In this document: piece by piece, positions 31,481 through 41,324 of the stretch
Layout of the letters: the number at the start of each line of letters is the position of its first letter
Numbering within the stretch: the stretch's first letter is position 1
Origin: Chitinophaga varians
Lineage (GTDB): Bacteria > Bacteroidota > Bacteroidia > Chitinophagales > Chitinophagaceae
NCBI RefSeq assembly: GCF_014529945.1
Contig: NZ_JACVFB010000003.1
Span: forward strand, 434,001 to 498,000
DNA length: 64,000 nucleotides
Direction of reading: 5' to 3'
The notes under the pieces: model-generated
The model's input: only the letters and a program-made list of their open reading frames with translations
Told to the model about the DNA's origin: nothing
Database searches by the model: none
Position numbers and translations under genes: made by a program

Positions 31481-32170
31481 TTATAATTTTTGTTCGATAA
31501 CCGGCGAGAAAATCATATCCTCCACCCCTTCTATTTTCACCCCTACCCGAACAAACACCGATGCCTGCACCGGATTGACGGCCGGCACATTTACCTGCAA
31601 CGCAATATTGCCCGGGTCCTGAATATCGCCACCATTCATGCTCTGCGTGGCGATGTTATTGATACCGTCTACAAACTGCGTTCTGTTGACGTATAACATG
31701 ATCCGCTCTACGTTTTTGGCGCGGGCGTCGGTGATGATCTTCTCCAGTTTACAGGTAACCGCTACCTGGCGGCCATTAGCACTCACCTTCGCATTCCTGA
31801 TCATATAATAAGGTAACACTTCTATATCCATGTTACGGTCGCCTTTCAGTTGTAGCAGGGTAGTATCGGTGTGGCTGGCAGCATCCGGCAGCGTAAGGTA
31901 AGGCCCCTGCCCTTTGGGCAGTACCAACTGATAGGTACCGTCAAACAGCAACGAAGAAAAAGAGCCGTCCTGCGCCACAGCAACGTTGATGGGGGTACGT
32001 TTTCCCCATCCGGATTCCCACAGTTCAAAAAATACTTCCCCGTGGCTTACATTCACAGCTTCTCCCTGATAGGTAATGCGGCCTTTGAAGCTGGTACCAG
32101 GTGCCGCATAGTTATCCTTTTTGCAGGAAGCGGCCAGTAATATAATGATGATAAATAAGCTGTTTCTCAT
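31481..32170 (-). CDS. DUF3823-type SusE-position surface lipoprotein
   Basis: The 229-residue protein has a lipoprotein signal (MRNSLFIIIILLAASCKKDN, with Cys16). The following domains resemble DUF3823: an Ig/transthyretin-like N-terminal part (FKGRITYQGEAVNVSHGEVFFELWESGW) and a C-terminal beta domain (VERIMLYVNRTQFVDG). In Sus-type loci this position holds a surface glycan-binding protein. It follows susD by 12 bases and is the last gene of the operon. Confidence 0.87.
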   Translation of the reverse strand: MRNSLFIIIILLAASCKKDNYAAPGTSFKGRITYQGEAVNVSHGEVFFELWESGWGKRTPINVAVAQDGSFSSLLFDGTYQLVLPKGQGPYLTLPDAASHTDTTLLQLKGDRNMDIEVLPYYMIRNAKVSANGRQVAVTCKLEKIITDARAKNVERIMLYVNRTQFVDGINNIATQSMNGGDIQDPGNIALQVNVPAVNPVQASVFVRVGVKIEGVEDMIFSPVIEQKL

Positions 32171-32182
32171 GTGAATGGATTT

Positions 32183-34054
32183 TTACTGGTTAGGATTTTT
32201 GATCACCAACGGATTGTTGTTCCGGATATCATCCCCGATAAACGAATAATAATTGCCCAGCCTGAACTGATGCGCACTGGTAACATTACTGGGAATTACT
32301 TTTTTGAACACCCATTTACCGTCCTGTGGGGTGCCGGGGCTGTAGATGCGGTAAGGCAACAGCCCAAAGACGCGGGTGCTGGCAGACCGGGCGCTTTCCG
32401 GGTGGGTCGTTAAGTCGGCAGCCAGGCCGTCCCATACCACATGCGCGAGGCGCCAGCGTTTCATGTCCCATAGCTGATGACCTTCAAATGCCAGTTCCAC
32501 TTTCCTCTCATGAACGATGCGATCAAAAGTAACCTCACCGGCCGCAAGTGGAGTGGTAAGGCCCGCACGGGCGCGTACCTGGTTCAGATAACCGGCCGCA
32601 GTGTTTTTATCGCCCAGCTCAAAAGCCGCTTCTGCCGCGTTGAGCAGCACTTCTGCATAACGGTAACGTACCCACCATACTTCGCTCTTGGTACCAATGC
32701 GGCCGGAGCCCACAGCAGGGTCCTGGTATTTACGCACATAGAAACCTGTCTGCGCGCTAAACTCCAGGTTATCGATCGGCCCGTCGAAACCCACTACCTG
32801 TATACGATTGCCACCCACCACGGCTTGTCCGCCGAAGTTATTGGCTGTAACAATACTGCCATCTTTGAGGATATACCCGGCCCAGATATCGACTTTCCTG
32901 CTTTTGAATTCCGTACCGGGAAGGATAACGGTGCCGGCCAAACGAGCATCGCGACCCGCGAACATATCTTCCGGTTTATCGTAGTAGATGTAATCACCGC
33001 CAGCGGCATTGGTGGCATACGGCGCAAAAGTGTTGTCCAGCTTTTCAAAAGACTGTACCAGGTTCAGCGAGGGATTTAACCGGCCGCCCTGCTGCTCCTC
33101 TGCGAGGGAGCGCGGCTGATTGACCAGCGTCCATTCCTCTACTTTGCCACTCTGCAACTTAAAATCCTTGACGAAAATGACTTCGGAGTTGCCGCCTTTG
33201 TCATAAAACAACGCTGCGAAGTTCTCTGAAAGATTATCCGGCTTTTTATTGTACAACGCGTACCTGCCGCTGTTGATCAGTTGTTGGGCTGCCGCCAGCG
33301 CGGCTTTGTAATATCCGTCTGCCATAGATGCAGGAATACCTACCTCGCCACCAGGCAATGACACCTGCGGAGTAGTGGCGCCATATTTGGCTATAGACGC
33401 GGCATAGAGCGCAGCACGTGCTTTGGTGGCGAGCACCAGTCCTTTAGTAGCCCTGCTTTTAATATTAGCGTCATCGGGCAGGGCCGGCATAACAGCATCC
33501 ATCTCCTTTATCACAAAATCATAGATCTCTGATTCTTTCTGACGGGGGCGTTGCAACGCACCCGGGTCTCCTTTGTAATCATATGTCAGCGGCTCCAGCA
33601 CCAGCGGCACACCGCCCATACGTTTCACCAGTTCGAAATATACATTCGCACGCAGATAACGGGCTTCTGCCAGGAAACGCTCCCTGGTCTCCGGCTTCAG
33701 CTGATTGGCTTTACCACATTTTTCGATGAACAGGTTCAGCTCCCGGATATAACCGTAGTCCCAGAAGCCCCAGGCGCCATAGCTGTATTGCTGGTTCTTA
33801 TGCCGGCCGTATTGTCCGGACTCAGAAGCAAACGCTTCATCAAAAGCGGCAAACTCTGACCAGTTCTCGATAGTCTGATAATCCGGATACCGGTCGTACA
33901 AATTCGCGATCACGGACAATACCAGCACCTCGTCCTTCCACACCTGCTCGTCCAGCAGGATATTGCTGGGCGCGCGGTTCAGGAAATCGTCATTACTTTT
34001 CACACACCCGAATAAGGTCAACATCAACAGTATATAAAAACCATATGTTCTCAT
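32183..34054 (-). CDS. SusD/RagB-family outer-membrane lipoprotein
   Basis: The 623-residue protein from MRTYGFYILLMLTLFGC has a lipobox Cys17 and the SusD landmarks DDFLNRAPSNILLDEQVW, EARYLRANVYFELVKRMGGVPLVLEPL, RYRYAEVLLNAAEAAFELGDKNTAAGYLNQVRARAGL and IVHERKVELAFEGHQLWDMKRWRLA. SusD caps the SusC barrel and binds the glycan before transport. Thirty-one further codons are open upstream but overlap susC. It lies 10 bases after the susC stop. Confidence 0.95.
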   Translation of the reverse strand: MRTYGFYILLMLTLFGCVKSNDDFLNRAPSNILLDEQVWKDEVLVLSVIANLYDRYPDYQTIENWSEFAAFDEAFASESGQYGRHKNQQYSYGAWGFWDYGYIRELNLFIEKCGKANQLKPETRERFLAEARYLRANVYFELVKRMGGVPLVLEPLTYDYKGDPGALQRPRQKESEIYDFVIKEMDAVMPALPDDANIKSRATKGLVLATKARAALYAASIAKYGATTPQVSLPGGEVGIPASMADGYYKAALAAAQQLINSGRYALYNKKPDNLSENFAALFYDKGGNSEVIFVKDFKLQSGKVEEWTLVNQPRSLAEEQQGGRLNPSLNLVQSFEKLDNTFAPYATNAAGGDYIYYDKPEDMFAGRDARLAGTVILPGTEFKSRKVDIWAGYILKDGSIVTANNFGGQAVVGGNRIQVVGFDGPIDNLEFSAQTGFYVRKYQDPAVGSGRIGTKSEVWWVRYRYAEVLLNAAEAAFELGDKNTAAGYLNQVRARAGLTTPLAAGEVTFDRIVHERKVELAFEGHQLWDMKRWRLAHVVWDGLAADLTTHPESARSASTRVFGLLPYRIYSPGTPQDGKWVFKKVIPSNVTSAHQFRLGNYYSFIGDDIRNNNPLVIKNPNQ

Positions 34055-34064
34055 AAAATAGCTT

Positions 34065-37000
34065 TTAGAAAGTGAGATTGAAACCAACGTTGATAAATTT
34101 GTTCTGTGGATACTGTAGTCCGTTCTCATCGGCGATTTCCGGTTCAATGCCCAGCTGGCTCACATTGTCAATGGAGAACAGGTTGTAGGTATTGACATAC
34201 AACCGGACTTTCTTCAGCTTTACTCTGTCCAGCCACGGCTGTGGCAGCGTGTATCCCAGTTCCATGGTCCGCAGACGGATATAATGTACATTGGTCAGCC
34301 AAAAGGTAGACGGTTTGTTGTAGTTACTGTGACCGCCATCGTTAAAACGTAATGCCGGGTACTTGCCGGGAATCCATTGGCTGTTCACATCAAACGGATC
34401 TTGCCGGTGCCAGCGGTCTTCATAGAATTGTTTCAGCAGGTTGCCGTTGTTCTGATAAGGCCAGCGCATTTCCCAGTTTTGCGAGAAAGAATACAAAGAG
34501 CCTCCGGAGAAGTCAGCCGAGAAATCGATCCCTTTCCAGCGCACGCCGAGATTAAAGCCGATGCCGATGGTGGGATTACCGGTAGTCTGATAACCGATCG
34601 GACGCATGTCGGCACCATTGATCATACCATCACCATTGGTATCTTTATAAATCAGATCACCGGGTAATAAGGTCTTATTCCCTTTTCCGTCGATGTTTAC
34701 CGGATAGTGGTTGATTTCCTCCTGTGATTTAAACTGGCCTATTGCCTCAAATCCCCAGTAAATATTGCTCCAGCGGTTCTCCTGTGAATTCATATAATGG
34801 TCTAGCGAGTTTCCCCACAGTGGCTTATAAGATTGCAGGAAACGGCCACGGGAATACGAAAAATTACCGCCTACTATCAATTGCACCTGCCCTACTTTTC
34901 CGTTATAAGCCGCAGATATCTCTCCACCAACCTGTGCATCGCTGTTCACATTTTCTTCCGGCAGCGCATAGCCTATTTCGCTGGGCACAAGGATATCATA
35001 CTTAGGGCCGCGTAAGCCGGTACGCTTGCGGTAGAAGTAATCCACCGCACCGGTCACTTTACCATTCCACAGGGAGTAGTCAATACCAATGTCTGTGATG
35101 CGGGACACAAACCATGACAGGCGGTTGTTCGGCACGCCCTTGTCAGCGGAACCCACCACCACCTGGCCATCGAGGATTACTTTGGAGACGTTGTACTTGT
35201 AGCCCGACATATAATCATAAGCGCCGATGCCGATATCATCATCACCCAGCTCACCGTAAGAAGCGCGTATTTTCAGGTCTGTGAGGATGCTGTTGCGCCC
35301 GAGGAGGTTGCGGAAAAAATTTTCCTCTGTGATACGCCAGCCGGCGGATACAGAAGGGAAGAAGCCCCAGCGCCGGTCTGGCGCGAACTTCCAGGAAGCA
35401 TCGCTTCTGCCGGCCACTTCCAGAAAGTATTTATCTGCAAAACTATAGTTAAGGCGACCGATATAACCGATCCTTGCCTGCGTATCATCGTTATCGTTAT
35501 AAGTGTCCATATCGGCAAACTGTATCAGGGGCAGCACATTATTTTTGGGAACGGCGTGCAGCCATACATCTATCTCCCGGCGAACAATACGTTCTGCCAC
35601 GAATGTGGCGCCAATGCTATGTCTGCCGAAAGTGTTGGCGTAGTTCGCCTGTCCCTGTGTTACCTGTTCCAGTATCTTACGGGTACCTCTTTCCCGCCAT
35701 GGATTGGAGCTACCGCCTGTGCGACGGTAGGTACTGTCTTGCGGATAAAAGGTGTAAGTGTCATAGGTGTACTCATGACCATCCATCTGCCGGTCAGCGA
35801 AGTAGTAGGAGTACATGCCTTTGAGTGTAAGTCCCTTGAGGGGCGTATTGTATTCTGCGTTCAGGTTGGTCTGCAATACGCGCCAGGTCTCCGTCCAATA
35901 GCCGGAAATGGCTTTGGACTGCACGGCCCAGTTTTCGGTATTATGGCCGATGTCATTGGGATAGGCCGGGTTGTCGTTGGCGTAGGGCCGCTCTGTGGGG
36001 CGGTTGCGGAACAGCGCAAACCGCGGCGCCCAGTAGTCGTCGCCACCCGGCACACCGGGGTTGTCCCGTTCTTCTATACGGCCATTGATCTGCACGCCTA
36101 CTTTGAGGCGTTTGGCGATACGGGCATCCACATTGCTCTGGATGTTAGTACGGTTAAAATCAAACTCACGGCCCAGTACAGATTTCTGATCGAGCCGGGT
36201 AACGGATAGATAGTAGTTGATGTTTTCAGAACCACCGGTGGCGTTCACGTTGATAGACTGCTGCGGTGCGTTCTTTTTGATAATGAAGTCGTACCAGTCG
36301 AAGCTCTGATACCCTTTCTCCGTACCGGCTTTCCATTTCTCCAGCTCTGCCGGGGTAATTTGTGTGCCGGGGTTTTCACGGTTCATTTCTGCATCGGCCT
36401 TACCCAGCATCCATTCATAAGCACCTACTGTTTTGGGGAAGCGTGACCAACTTTGCCATCCCGTGTATCCGTCTACGTTAATCAGGTTGCCGCTGCCCAT
36501 GCGACCACGCTTGGTCGTCACCACCACTACGCCATTGGCTGCACGTACGCCGTAAATGGCTGCGGAAGCGTCTTTGAGCACAGTGATGCTTTCAATGTCG
36601 TTAGGGGAAATATTATTAAACTGACCGGCATCTTTTTGAATTCCGTCGATCACATACAGCGGGTTGCCCATGTTGCGGATTTGGATATTGGCAGAAGCGC
36701 CGGGCCTGCCGTCGGGCATACGGAAGCTCACGCCGGGGATTTTGCCTGCCAGTGTAGCGCTGACAGTAGAGCCGTGTACCCGCTCAATGTCTTTGGCCGT
36801 AATGGCGGACACCGCGCCGGTCACCGACTCTTTACGTTGGGTGCCGTAGCCCACCACGATCACTTCTCCGAGACCTTTATTATCCGGTTCCAGCTGCACG
36901 ATCATGGGTTTGCCGGGCGTAACGGGTAATTCTTTTCGCTGATAGCCTACATAGCTAAAAACGAGTATGGCATGTTCATCGGGCACATTGAGGGAAAAGG

Positions 37001-37205
37001 CGCCGAGGTCGTTGGTGGAGGCGCCTTTGGCGGTGCCTTTCACACTCACGCTGACACCGGGCAACGGACTGCCTTTTTCGTCCGTGACTTTACCGGTGAC
37101 GGGGATATCCGCCGCGAGTACCGGAATGCCTGTCAACAGTAATAACCAAAAGGCAATAAGGGGTAGGTTCCGGGCAAAGCCCGGAAATGGTAATGGTGTT
37201 TTCAT
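34065..37205 (-). CDS. SusC/RagA-family TonB-dependent transporter
   Basis: The 1046-residue outer-membrane barrel has a signal peptide (end near VLAA), a carboxypeptidase-like beta domain (PVTGKVTDEKGSPLPGVSVSVKGT, residues ~34-115), a plug with a TonB-box region (LGEVIVVGYGTQRKESVTGAV) and the SusC signature LKDASAAIYGVRAANGVVVVTTKRG. It ends in FINVGFNLTF with a terminal Phe. With SusD it imports oligosaccharides using TonB energy. In its 5' leader the plus strand carries a hairpin (37236-37262). Confidence 0.96.
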   Translation of the reverse strand: MKTPLPFPGFARNLPLIAFWLLLLTGIPVLAADIPVTGKVTDEKGSPLPGVSVSVKGTAKGASTNDLGAFSLNVPDEHAILVFSYVGYQRKELPVTPGKPMIVQLEPDNKGLGEVIVVGYGTQRKESVTGAVSAITAKDIERVHGSTVSATLAGKIPGVSFRMPDGRPGASANIQIRNMGNPLYVIDGIQKDAGQFNNISPNDIESITVLKDASAAIYGVRAANGVVVVTTKRGRMGSGNLINVDGYTGWQSWSRFPKTVGAYEWMLGKADAEMNRENPGTQITPAELEKWKAGTEKGYQSFDWYDFIIKKNAPQQSINVNATGGSENINYYLSVTRLDQKSVLGREFDFNRTNIQSNVDARIAKRLKVGVQINGRIEERDNPGVPGGDDYWAPRFALFRNRPTERPYANDNPAYPNDIGHNTENWAVQSKAISGYWTETWRVLQTNLNAEYNTPLKGLTLKGMYSYYFADRQMDGHEYTYDTYTFYPQDSTYRRTGGSSNPWRERGTRKILEQVTQGQANYANTFGRHSIGATFVAERIVRREIDVWLHAVPKNNVLPLIQFADMDTYNDNDDTQARIGYIGRLNYSFADKYFLEVAGRSDASWKFAPDRRWGFFPSVSAGWRITEENFFRNLLGRNSILTDLKIRASYGELGDDDIGIGAYDYMSGYKYNVSKVILDGQVVVGSADKGVPNNRLSWFVSRITDIGIDYSLWNGKVTGAVDYFYRKRTGLRGPKYDILVPSEIGYALPEENVNSDAQVGGEISAAYNGKVGQVQLIVGGNFSYSRGRFLQSYKPLWGNSLDHYMNSQENRWSNIYWGFEAIGQFKSQEEINHYPVNIDGKGNKTLLPGDLIYKDTNGDGMINGADMRPIGYQTTGNPTIGIGFNLGVRWKGIDFSADFSGGSLYSFSQNWEMRWPYQNNGNLLKQFYEDRWHRQDPFDVNSQWIPGKYPALRFNDGGHSNYNKPSTFWLTNVHYIRLRTMELGYTLPQPWLDRVKLKKVRLYVNTYNLFSIDNVSQLGIEPEIADENGLQYPQNKFINVGFNLTF

Positions 37206-37235
37206 AACGAGTGTTGTTTGGGTGATTTTGGTTTC

Positions 37236-37262
37236 CCACCCCGGGCCTTCCCGACGGGTGGC
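37236..37262 (-). other. Hairpin in the susC leader
   Basis: CCACCC and GGGTGG bracket an inner CGGG/CCCG pairing about 30-57 bases upstream of the susC start. It could affect mRNA stability or translation, or be a weak terminator after the GH127-like gene. No T-run follows on the minus strand. Confidence 0.3.
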
Positions 37263-37317
37263 TGTTAGTTAAGTTTTGGTTTTGTCATCACATGTAAAAA
37301 ATACTGGTGTCTATATC

Positions 37318-39354
37318 CTATCTGACTACGGGAAATGCTACGACTCTTACTTTGGTACATCCGTAAGGCACAAGGGTGATGGTTTCTTCTTCGACGGCGG
37401 TCTGACCTTTGTAAGTGCCCTCTCGGGTGGTGACAGGCTGCGGCGCCACATCATCCACCAGCTGCCAGGCTGGTATTCTTTTAGCGGAAGTGGTAATGCT
37501 CACCGGCGCATACGCCAGGTTCCAGACGAAATCATTGGAGACAGGCTTGTCGCGGTGAACGGTAAAGTGCTGGGCAGGTGCTTTCACCGCTTTCTCCAAG
37601 AGCCCAAAGTTCCACGGACCTTCCGGGAATATGCTGAAATATTCTCCCTCCTGCTCATCCACCCCTTTCTCCCAACGCTCTTTTAACTTCAACGCATATA
37701 CGAGCGGGCCTCTTTCCACCGCGCGGGAGTTACGCCCCCAGGCGGATACGGTTACCTCCATGGGTAATTGCAGTACCAGCTGGTCGCTGTTTTTCCACGG
37801 CCGTTGCAGCGTGATGATCTGTCCGCCTTTCTCGCGGCGCAGCGGCTGGCCGTTGAGCGTGATCACCGCTTCGCGGCACCATGAAGGGATACGCAGCTGT
37901 AGCGGAAATTCCACCGTACCGGAAGTCTGGAAGGTAAAGCTGACCTGGTCATCGAATGGGTAGGCGGTTTCTTCTCTGATAGTAACCGTCTGTTGTTGTT
38001 TGCCTACTTTGGCGGTGACTTCATTGGGGCTGTAGCTTAATGCTGCCAAACCATGGTCCGGCGCGCCATACCACAGGTGTGAGGCGAATTTGGTCCATCC
38101 CTGATGCATATTGGAGGTGCAACAGGTGTAACCACTGCGCAGACCGTACACGTTATTCATTCCTCTTTCAAAAGGCAGGGAGAAGTTAAACACTCCTTTT
38201 TTTACCTGCACCTGATTGGCGATCTGGAAGTATTGCTTATTGTTATAGTCGTCTGTTGTTTGTGCGGGGAGTGCGTTAAAGGTCATGCGTTCCAGGGCGT
38301 CCATGTAGCGGACGTCTCCGGTGATACCGATGATTTCTTCCAGGGAGAACATGGATTCTACGATGGCGCACAACTCAGTGCCCTGCGTAGGGGCGTTGCC
38401 GTGAAGATCTTCATCAGCCGAGAAAATGCCCATGGGCAGGCCATGCAGGGTCATCAGGTCGTGGAAGCCGGTGTGCAGGGAATCGAGGTATTGCCGGTCG
38501 CCGGTACGCTGATAATTGACGGCCGGGTCTTTCAGCCCCATGCCCACGTTGACGCCGTGGCGGTGCATCCACTGGTGGTCGTCCTGCTGTGTAGCAGCGT
38601 CTATCACCCAGTTGCGGTTACCAAGCCAGGTGGTCCACGGATAACTCTGCCGCTGTATCAGCGCCGCCAGTTCCAACAGGGACGGGTCTTTCGTTTGCTG
38701 ATACAGCCATTGTACCACCAGCGCATTGTCTGCGCCGCGGGAAGTGGCCCATTCGGTCCATTGCCCGAGGGGGCATTTCTTCAGCACCTGCAACTGGTAT
38801 TGAAAATATTTTTTCAGGAAAGGGACCACGCGACGGTCGCCAGTGGCGGTATAGTATTGTTGCAGTACTTTCAGCATCACCATTTTGGGCCACCAGTCTT
38901 CCCCTGCTTCGGGGTTATTCACGGTGATGGCTATATTTTTTTCGCGTTCCGCTTTGGTGAGGGGGCCAAAATAACCAGATGGACGCTGGTGATCCAGCGT
39001 CCAGTTAATATATCGTAGCACTTTTTGTTTCAACGCGGCATCATCCAGCAGATAAGCCAACGGTACCGCGCCATCCAGCCAGTAGGGCGTCTCTTCCCAA
39101 CCATCACCTTTCCCGCCCAGCCAGCCGTTATCGTTTTTTATTTTGTTGTGGACTTCATCAAGATGGCCGCTGCTGCCATCACGCATGATCTGCAACTGAT
39201 GCAGCAGCCAGCCGCGGGGTTTCACAGCACCTAACGGTAATTCCTGATATGCCGGTGTTTTAAAAGCAGGAGGAACCGGCGAATGATGAGCATTCGCCGG
39301 TGTAAAGCCAACTATAATGGATGTGAGTGCGAACAACGTGGAATAGAAGCGCAT
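37318..39354 (-). CDS. GH127-like (beta-L-arabinofuranosidase domain) secreted glycosidase
   Basis: The 678-residue protein has a signal peptide (end near ANA) and the (alpha/alpha)6 barrel of the GH127/DUF1680 group: DGAVPLAYLLDD, HQRPSGYFGPLT, GTELCAIVESMFSLEEI and SGYTCCTSNMHQGWTKF. By comparison with bifidobacterial HypBA1, Glu327 is the likely acid/base, Cys411 and Cys412 correspond to the nucleophile Cys and its Zn-binding neighbour. I see no clear equivalent of the Glu-x-Cys pair that completes the Zn site there, so this is a divergent member. It would release L-arabinofuranose or a related sugar. It sits 3 bases after the GH2 gene. Confidence 0.85.
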   Translation of the reverse strand: MRFYSTLFALTSIIVGFTPANAHHSPVPPAFKTPAYQELPLGAVKPRGWLLHQLQIMRDGSSGHLDEVHNKIKNDNGWLGGKGDGWEETPYWLDGAVPLAYLLDDAALKQKVLRYINWTLDHQRPSGYFGPLTKAEREKNIAITVNNPEAGEDWWPKMVMLKVLQQYYTATGDRRVVPFLKKYFQYQLQVLKKCPLGQWTEWATSRGADNALVVQWLYQQTKDPSLLELAALIQRQSYPWTTWLGNRNWVIDAATQQDDHQWMHRHGVNVGMGLKDPAVNYQRTGDRQYLDSLHTGFHDLMTLHGLPMGIFSADEDLHGNAPTQGTELCAIVESMFSLEEIIGITGDVRYMDALERMTFNALPAQTTDDYNNKQYFQIANQVQVKKGVFNFSLPFERGMNNVYGLRSGYTCCTSNMHQGWTKFASHLWYGAPDHGLAALSYSPNEVTAKVGKQQQTVTIREETAYPFDDQVSFTFQTSGTVEFPLQLRIPSWCREAVITLNGQPLRREKGGQIITLQRPWKNSDQLVLQLPMEVTVSAWGRNSRAVERGPLVYALKLKERWEKGVDEQEGEYFSIFPEGPWNFGLLEKAVKAPAQHFTVHRDKPVSNDFVWNLAYAPVSITTSAKRIPAWQLVDDVAPQPVTTREGTYKGQTAVEEETITLVPYGCTKVRVVAFPVVR

Positions 39355-39357
39355 ATA

Positions 39358-41205
39358 TCAGGGTTTGAGCGTTACCAACGCAGGGTTATAAAGTTTCTGG
39401 CTAACAGCTTTTAGTTTCTCCGCCGGTACTTTCTGTACCTTGCGATCGTAGGTCATCAGACCGTTGATCTCCACTTCCACGTCGGTGGTCTGGGTGTATA
39501 CCGCTGCCGACAGTCCCAGTCTGATCAACTCCTCCAGCCTGTCAGTGAAGGTGGAATAACGTTTAAACATGTCGTCGGCATTTTTGAAAGTCTGGTATCC
39601 CCAGTTATCTTTCTGTTGCCATACATGCCCTTCCACGGGCAGTCCCAGGCCGCCATATTCTCCCAGCACGATCGCGCGCTTGTCGCCATAAACCGCAGGA
39701 TCCGGCATGGCCGGTTCCGGATAATTGTGCAGGTCGATGATGGGCCCTATCGGGTAGAAGTTACCACCACTGGCGGTATTCACGAGGCGTGACGGGTCTT
39801 TCTGTATAGTCCATCCGGCGATGTCCATGGTCTTAAACTGTCCCCATGCTTCGTTGAACGGGGTCCATACGATGATGGAGGGGAAATTATACAGGGTATT
39901 GATGATCGCATTCCATTCTTTGCGGTAGTAGGCTTCAGATTCAGCCGAGCGTTTTTTATCGGTAGCCCTGTCAATGATGCCGGGGCGCATTTCCCAGCCG
40001 TTGCCGAGGTCACCGCTGGGCATATCCTGCCATACCAGCATGCCCAGTTTATCACAGTAGTAGTACCATCTGGCCGGTTCTACCTTGATGTGTTTGCGGA
40101 TCATATTAAAGCCCATGGCTTTGGTTTGTGCGATGTCATACAACAGCGCTTCATCCGTAGGCGCGGTATACAATCCGTCAGGCCACCAGCCCTGGTCCAG
40201 CGGACCAAACTGAAACACGAAGCGGTTGTTGAGCAACATACGTTGCACACCATTGTTATCTTTTCCGATAGAAGACTTACGCATGGCGAAGTAACTCTTT
40301 ACTTCGTCGATCACCTTTCCTTTGCGGGTAATGGTAAAACGGAGATCGTACAGAAAAGGAGATTCGGGAGACCATAACTTAGGAGAGGGGATCTTCAGTT
40401 GTACGGGTTGTGCTTCCAGATCACCGGCGGCCACCTGTGTATTACCGTCCCACGCGGTTACTTTCACCACATCGCCGGGTTGACGGCCGGGGATATCTGC
40501 GTTCACGGTCAGTTCCGCGCGATCGATATCCGGCGTCTGTGTAGTACCGGCGATATACGCATCGGACACGCCTTCCACCCATACGGTTTGCCAGATACCG
40601 GTAACCGGCGTATACCAGATACCGTTAGGTTGCCTCACCTGTTTACCTCTGGGCTGCGGGCCTTCGTCGGTAGGGTCCCACACGCTGATGGTGATTTCCT
40701 GTGCTCCTTTTTTCAGGAGGGAAGTGATATCGAAGGAGAACGGATCGAAGCCGCCTTCATGGCTACCCGCTTCTTTACCGTTAACGTATACGGTCGTACG
40801 CCAATCTACCGCACCGAAATGCAGCAGTACTTTTTTGCCTTTCATAGTAGCTGGCAGCGTAATGCTGGTATGATACCACAGCAGACTGTCTTTGCCCACT
40901 GTACGACCAACACCGGACAAGCCGGACTCGATGGCAAATGGCACGAGAATTTTTCCGTCCCAGGAAGTGGGCGTGGCAGCATTTTTTTCACGTACCGCAT
41001 ATTGCCATAACCCGTTGAGATTTTTCCAGTTGCCACGCACCAGCTGCGGACGCGGGTATTCCGGCAATACCTCCGCAGGGTTCACTTTTTCACTCCAGGG
41101 AGAGGTGATTTTTTCTCCTGCAATTTTCCACTGTGGTTGTTGCGCATAGGCCGTGGACATTAATCCGAGGGATAAAGCCAGTACTAAAAAGCTGTTTCTA
41201 ATCAT
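39358..41205 (-). CDS. Glycoside hydrolase family 2 (beta-galactosidase/glucuronidase-like)
   Basis: The 615-residue exported protein (signal end near AYA) has the GH2 layout: sugar-binding jelly roll (GLWQYAVREKN to VYVNGKEAGSHEGGFDPFSFDIT), Ig-like domain (~225-320) and TIM barrel. The acid/base Glu is in IVWTPFNEAWGQ and the nucleophile Glu in IVLGEYGGLG. It is shorter than classic LacZ and matches the compact GH2 group common in Bacteroidota loci; specificity (galactosidase, glucuronidase or arabinosidase) cannot be set by reading. It lies between GH43 and GH127-like genes in one operon. Confidence 0.92.
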   Translation of the reverse strand: MIRNSFLVLALSLGLMSTAYAQQPQWKIAGEKITSPWSEKVNPAEVLPEYPRPQLVRGNWKNLNGLWQYAVREKNAATPTSWDGKILVPFAIESGLSGVGRTVGKDSLLWYHTSITLPATMKGKKVLLHFGAVDWRTTVYVNGKEAGSHEGGFDPFSFDITSLLKKGAQEITISVWDPTDEGPQPRGKQVRQPNGIWYTPVTGIWQTVWVEGVSDAYIAGTTQTPDIDRAELTVNADIPGRQPGDVVKVTAWDGNTQVAAGDLEAQPVQLKIPSPKLWSPESPFLYDLRFTITRKGKVIDEVKSYFAMRKSSIGKDNNGVQRMLLNNRFVFQFGPLDQGWWPDGLYTAPTDEALLYDIAQTKAMGFNMIRKHIKVEPARWYYYCDKLGMLVWQDMPSGDLGNGWEMRPGIIDRATDKKRSAESEAYYRKEWNAIINTLYNFPSIIVWTPFNEAWGQFKTMDIAGWTIQKDPSRLVNTASGGNFYPIGPIIDLHNYPEPAMPDPAVYGDKRAIVLGEYGGLGLPVEGHVWQQKDNWGYQTFKNADDMFKRYSTFTDRLEELIRLGLSAAVYTQTTDVEVEINGLMTYDRKVQKVPAEKLKAVSQKLYNPALVTLKP

Positions 41206-41224
41206 GATTTACTTTTAAAAAATT

Positions 41225-41320
41225 ACAGATGACAGAATACGAATTACGATGTCAATGATGAATTACCGATGAAGAAACAGCCTCGCATGTGTAATCCATC
41301 ATTTGTAATTCGTCATTGAT
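41225..41320. repeat. AATTACGA/GACGAAT-type intergenic repeat between GH2 and GH43
   Basis: The space holds repeated AATTACGA, AATTACC and GTAATTC words, in which GTCAATGATGAATTACCGATG (approximately, with mismatches) is inverted against the stretch at 41296-41320. Related words occur at 51864-51972. It separates the GH2 gene from the GH43 gene in an otherwise tight operon. Confidence 0.55.
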
Positions 41321-41324
41321 TTTT

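Noticed and set aside
38104..39018. A 304-codon open frame on the plus strand
   Set aside because: It lies wholly antisense to the GH127-like gene, which has a signal peptide and catalytic motifs; the frame's product looks like a reverse-strand shadow.
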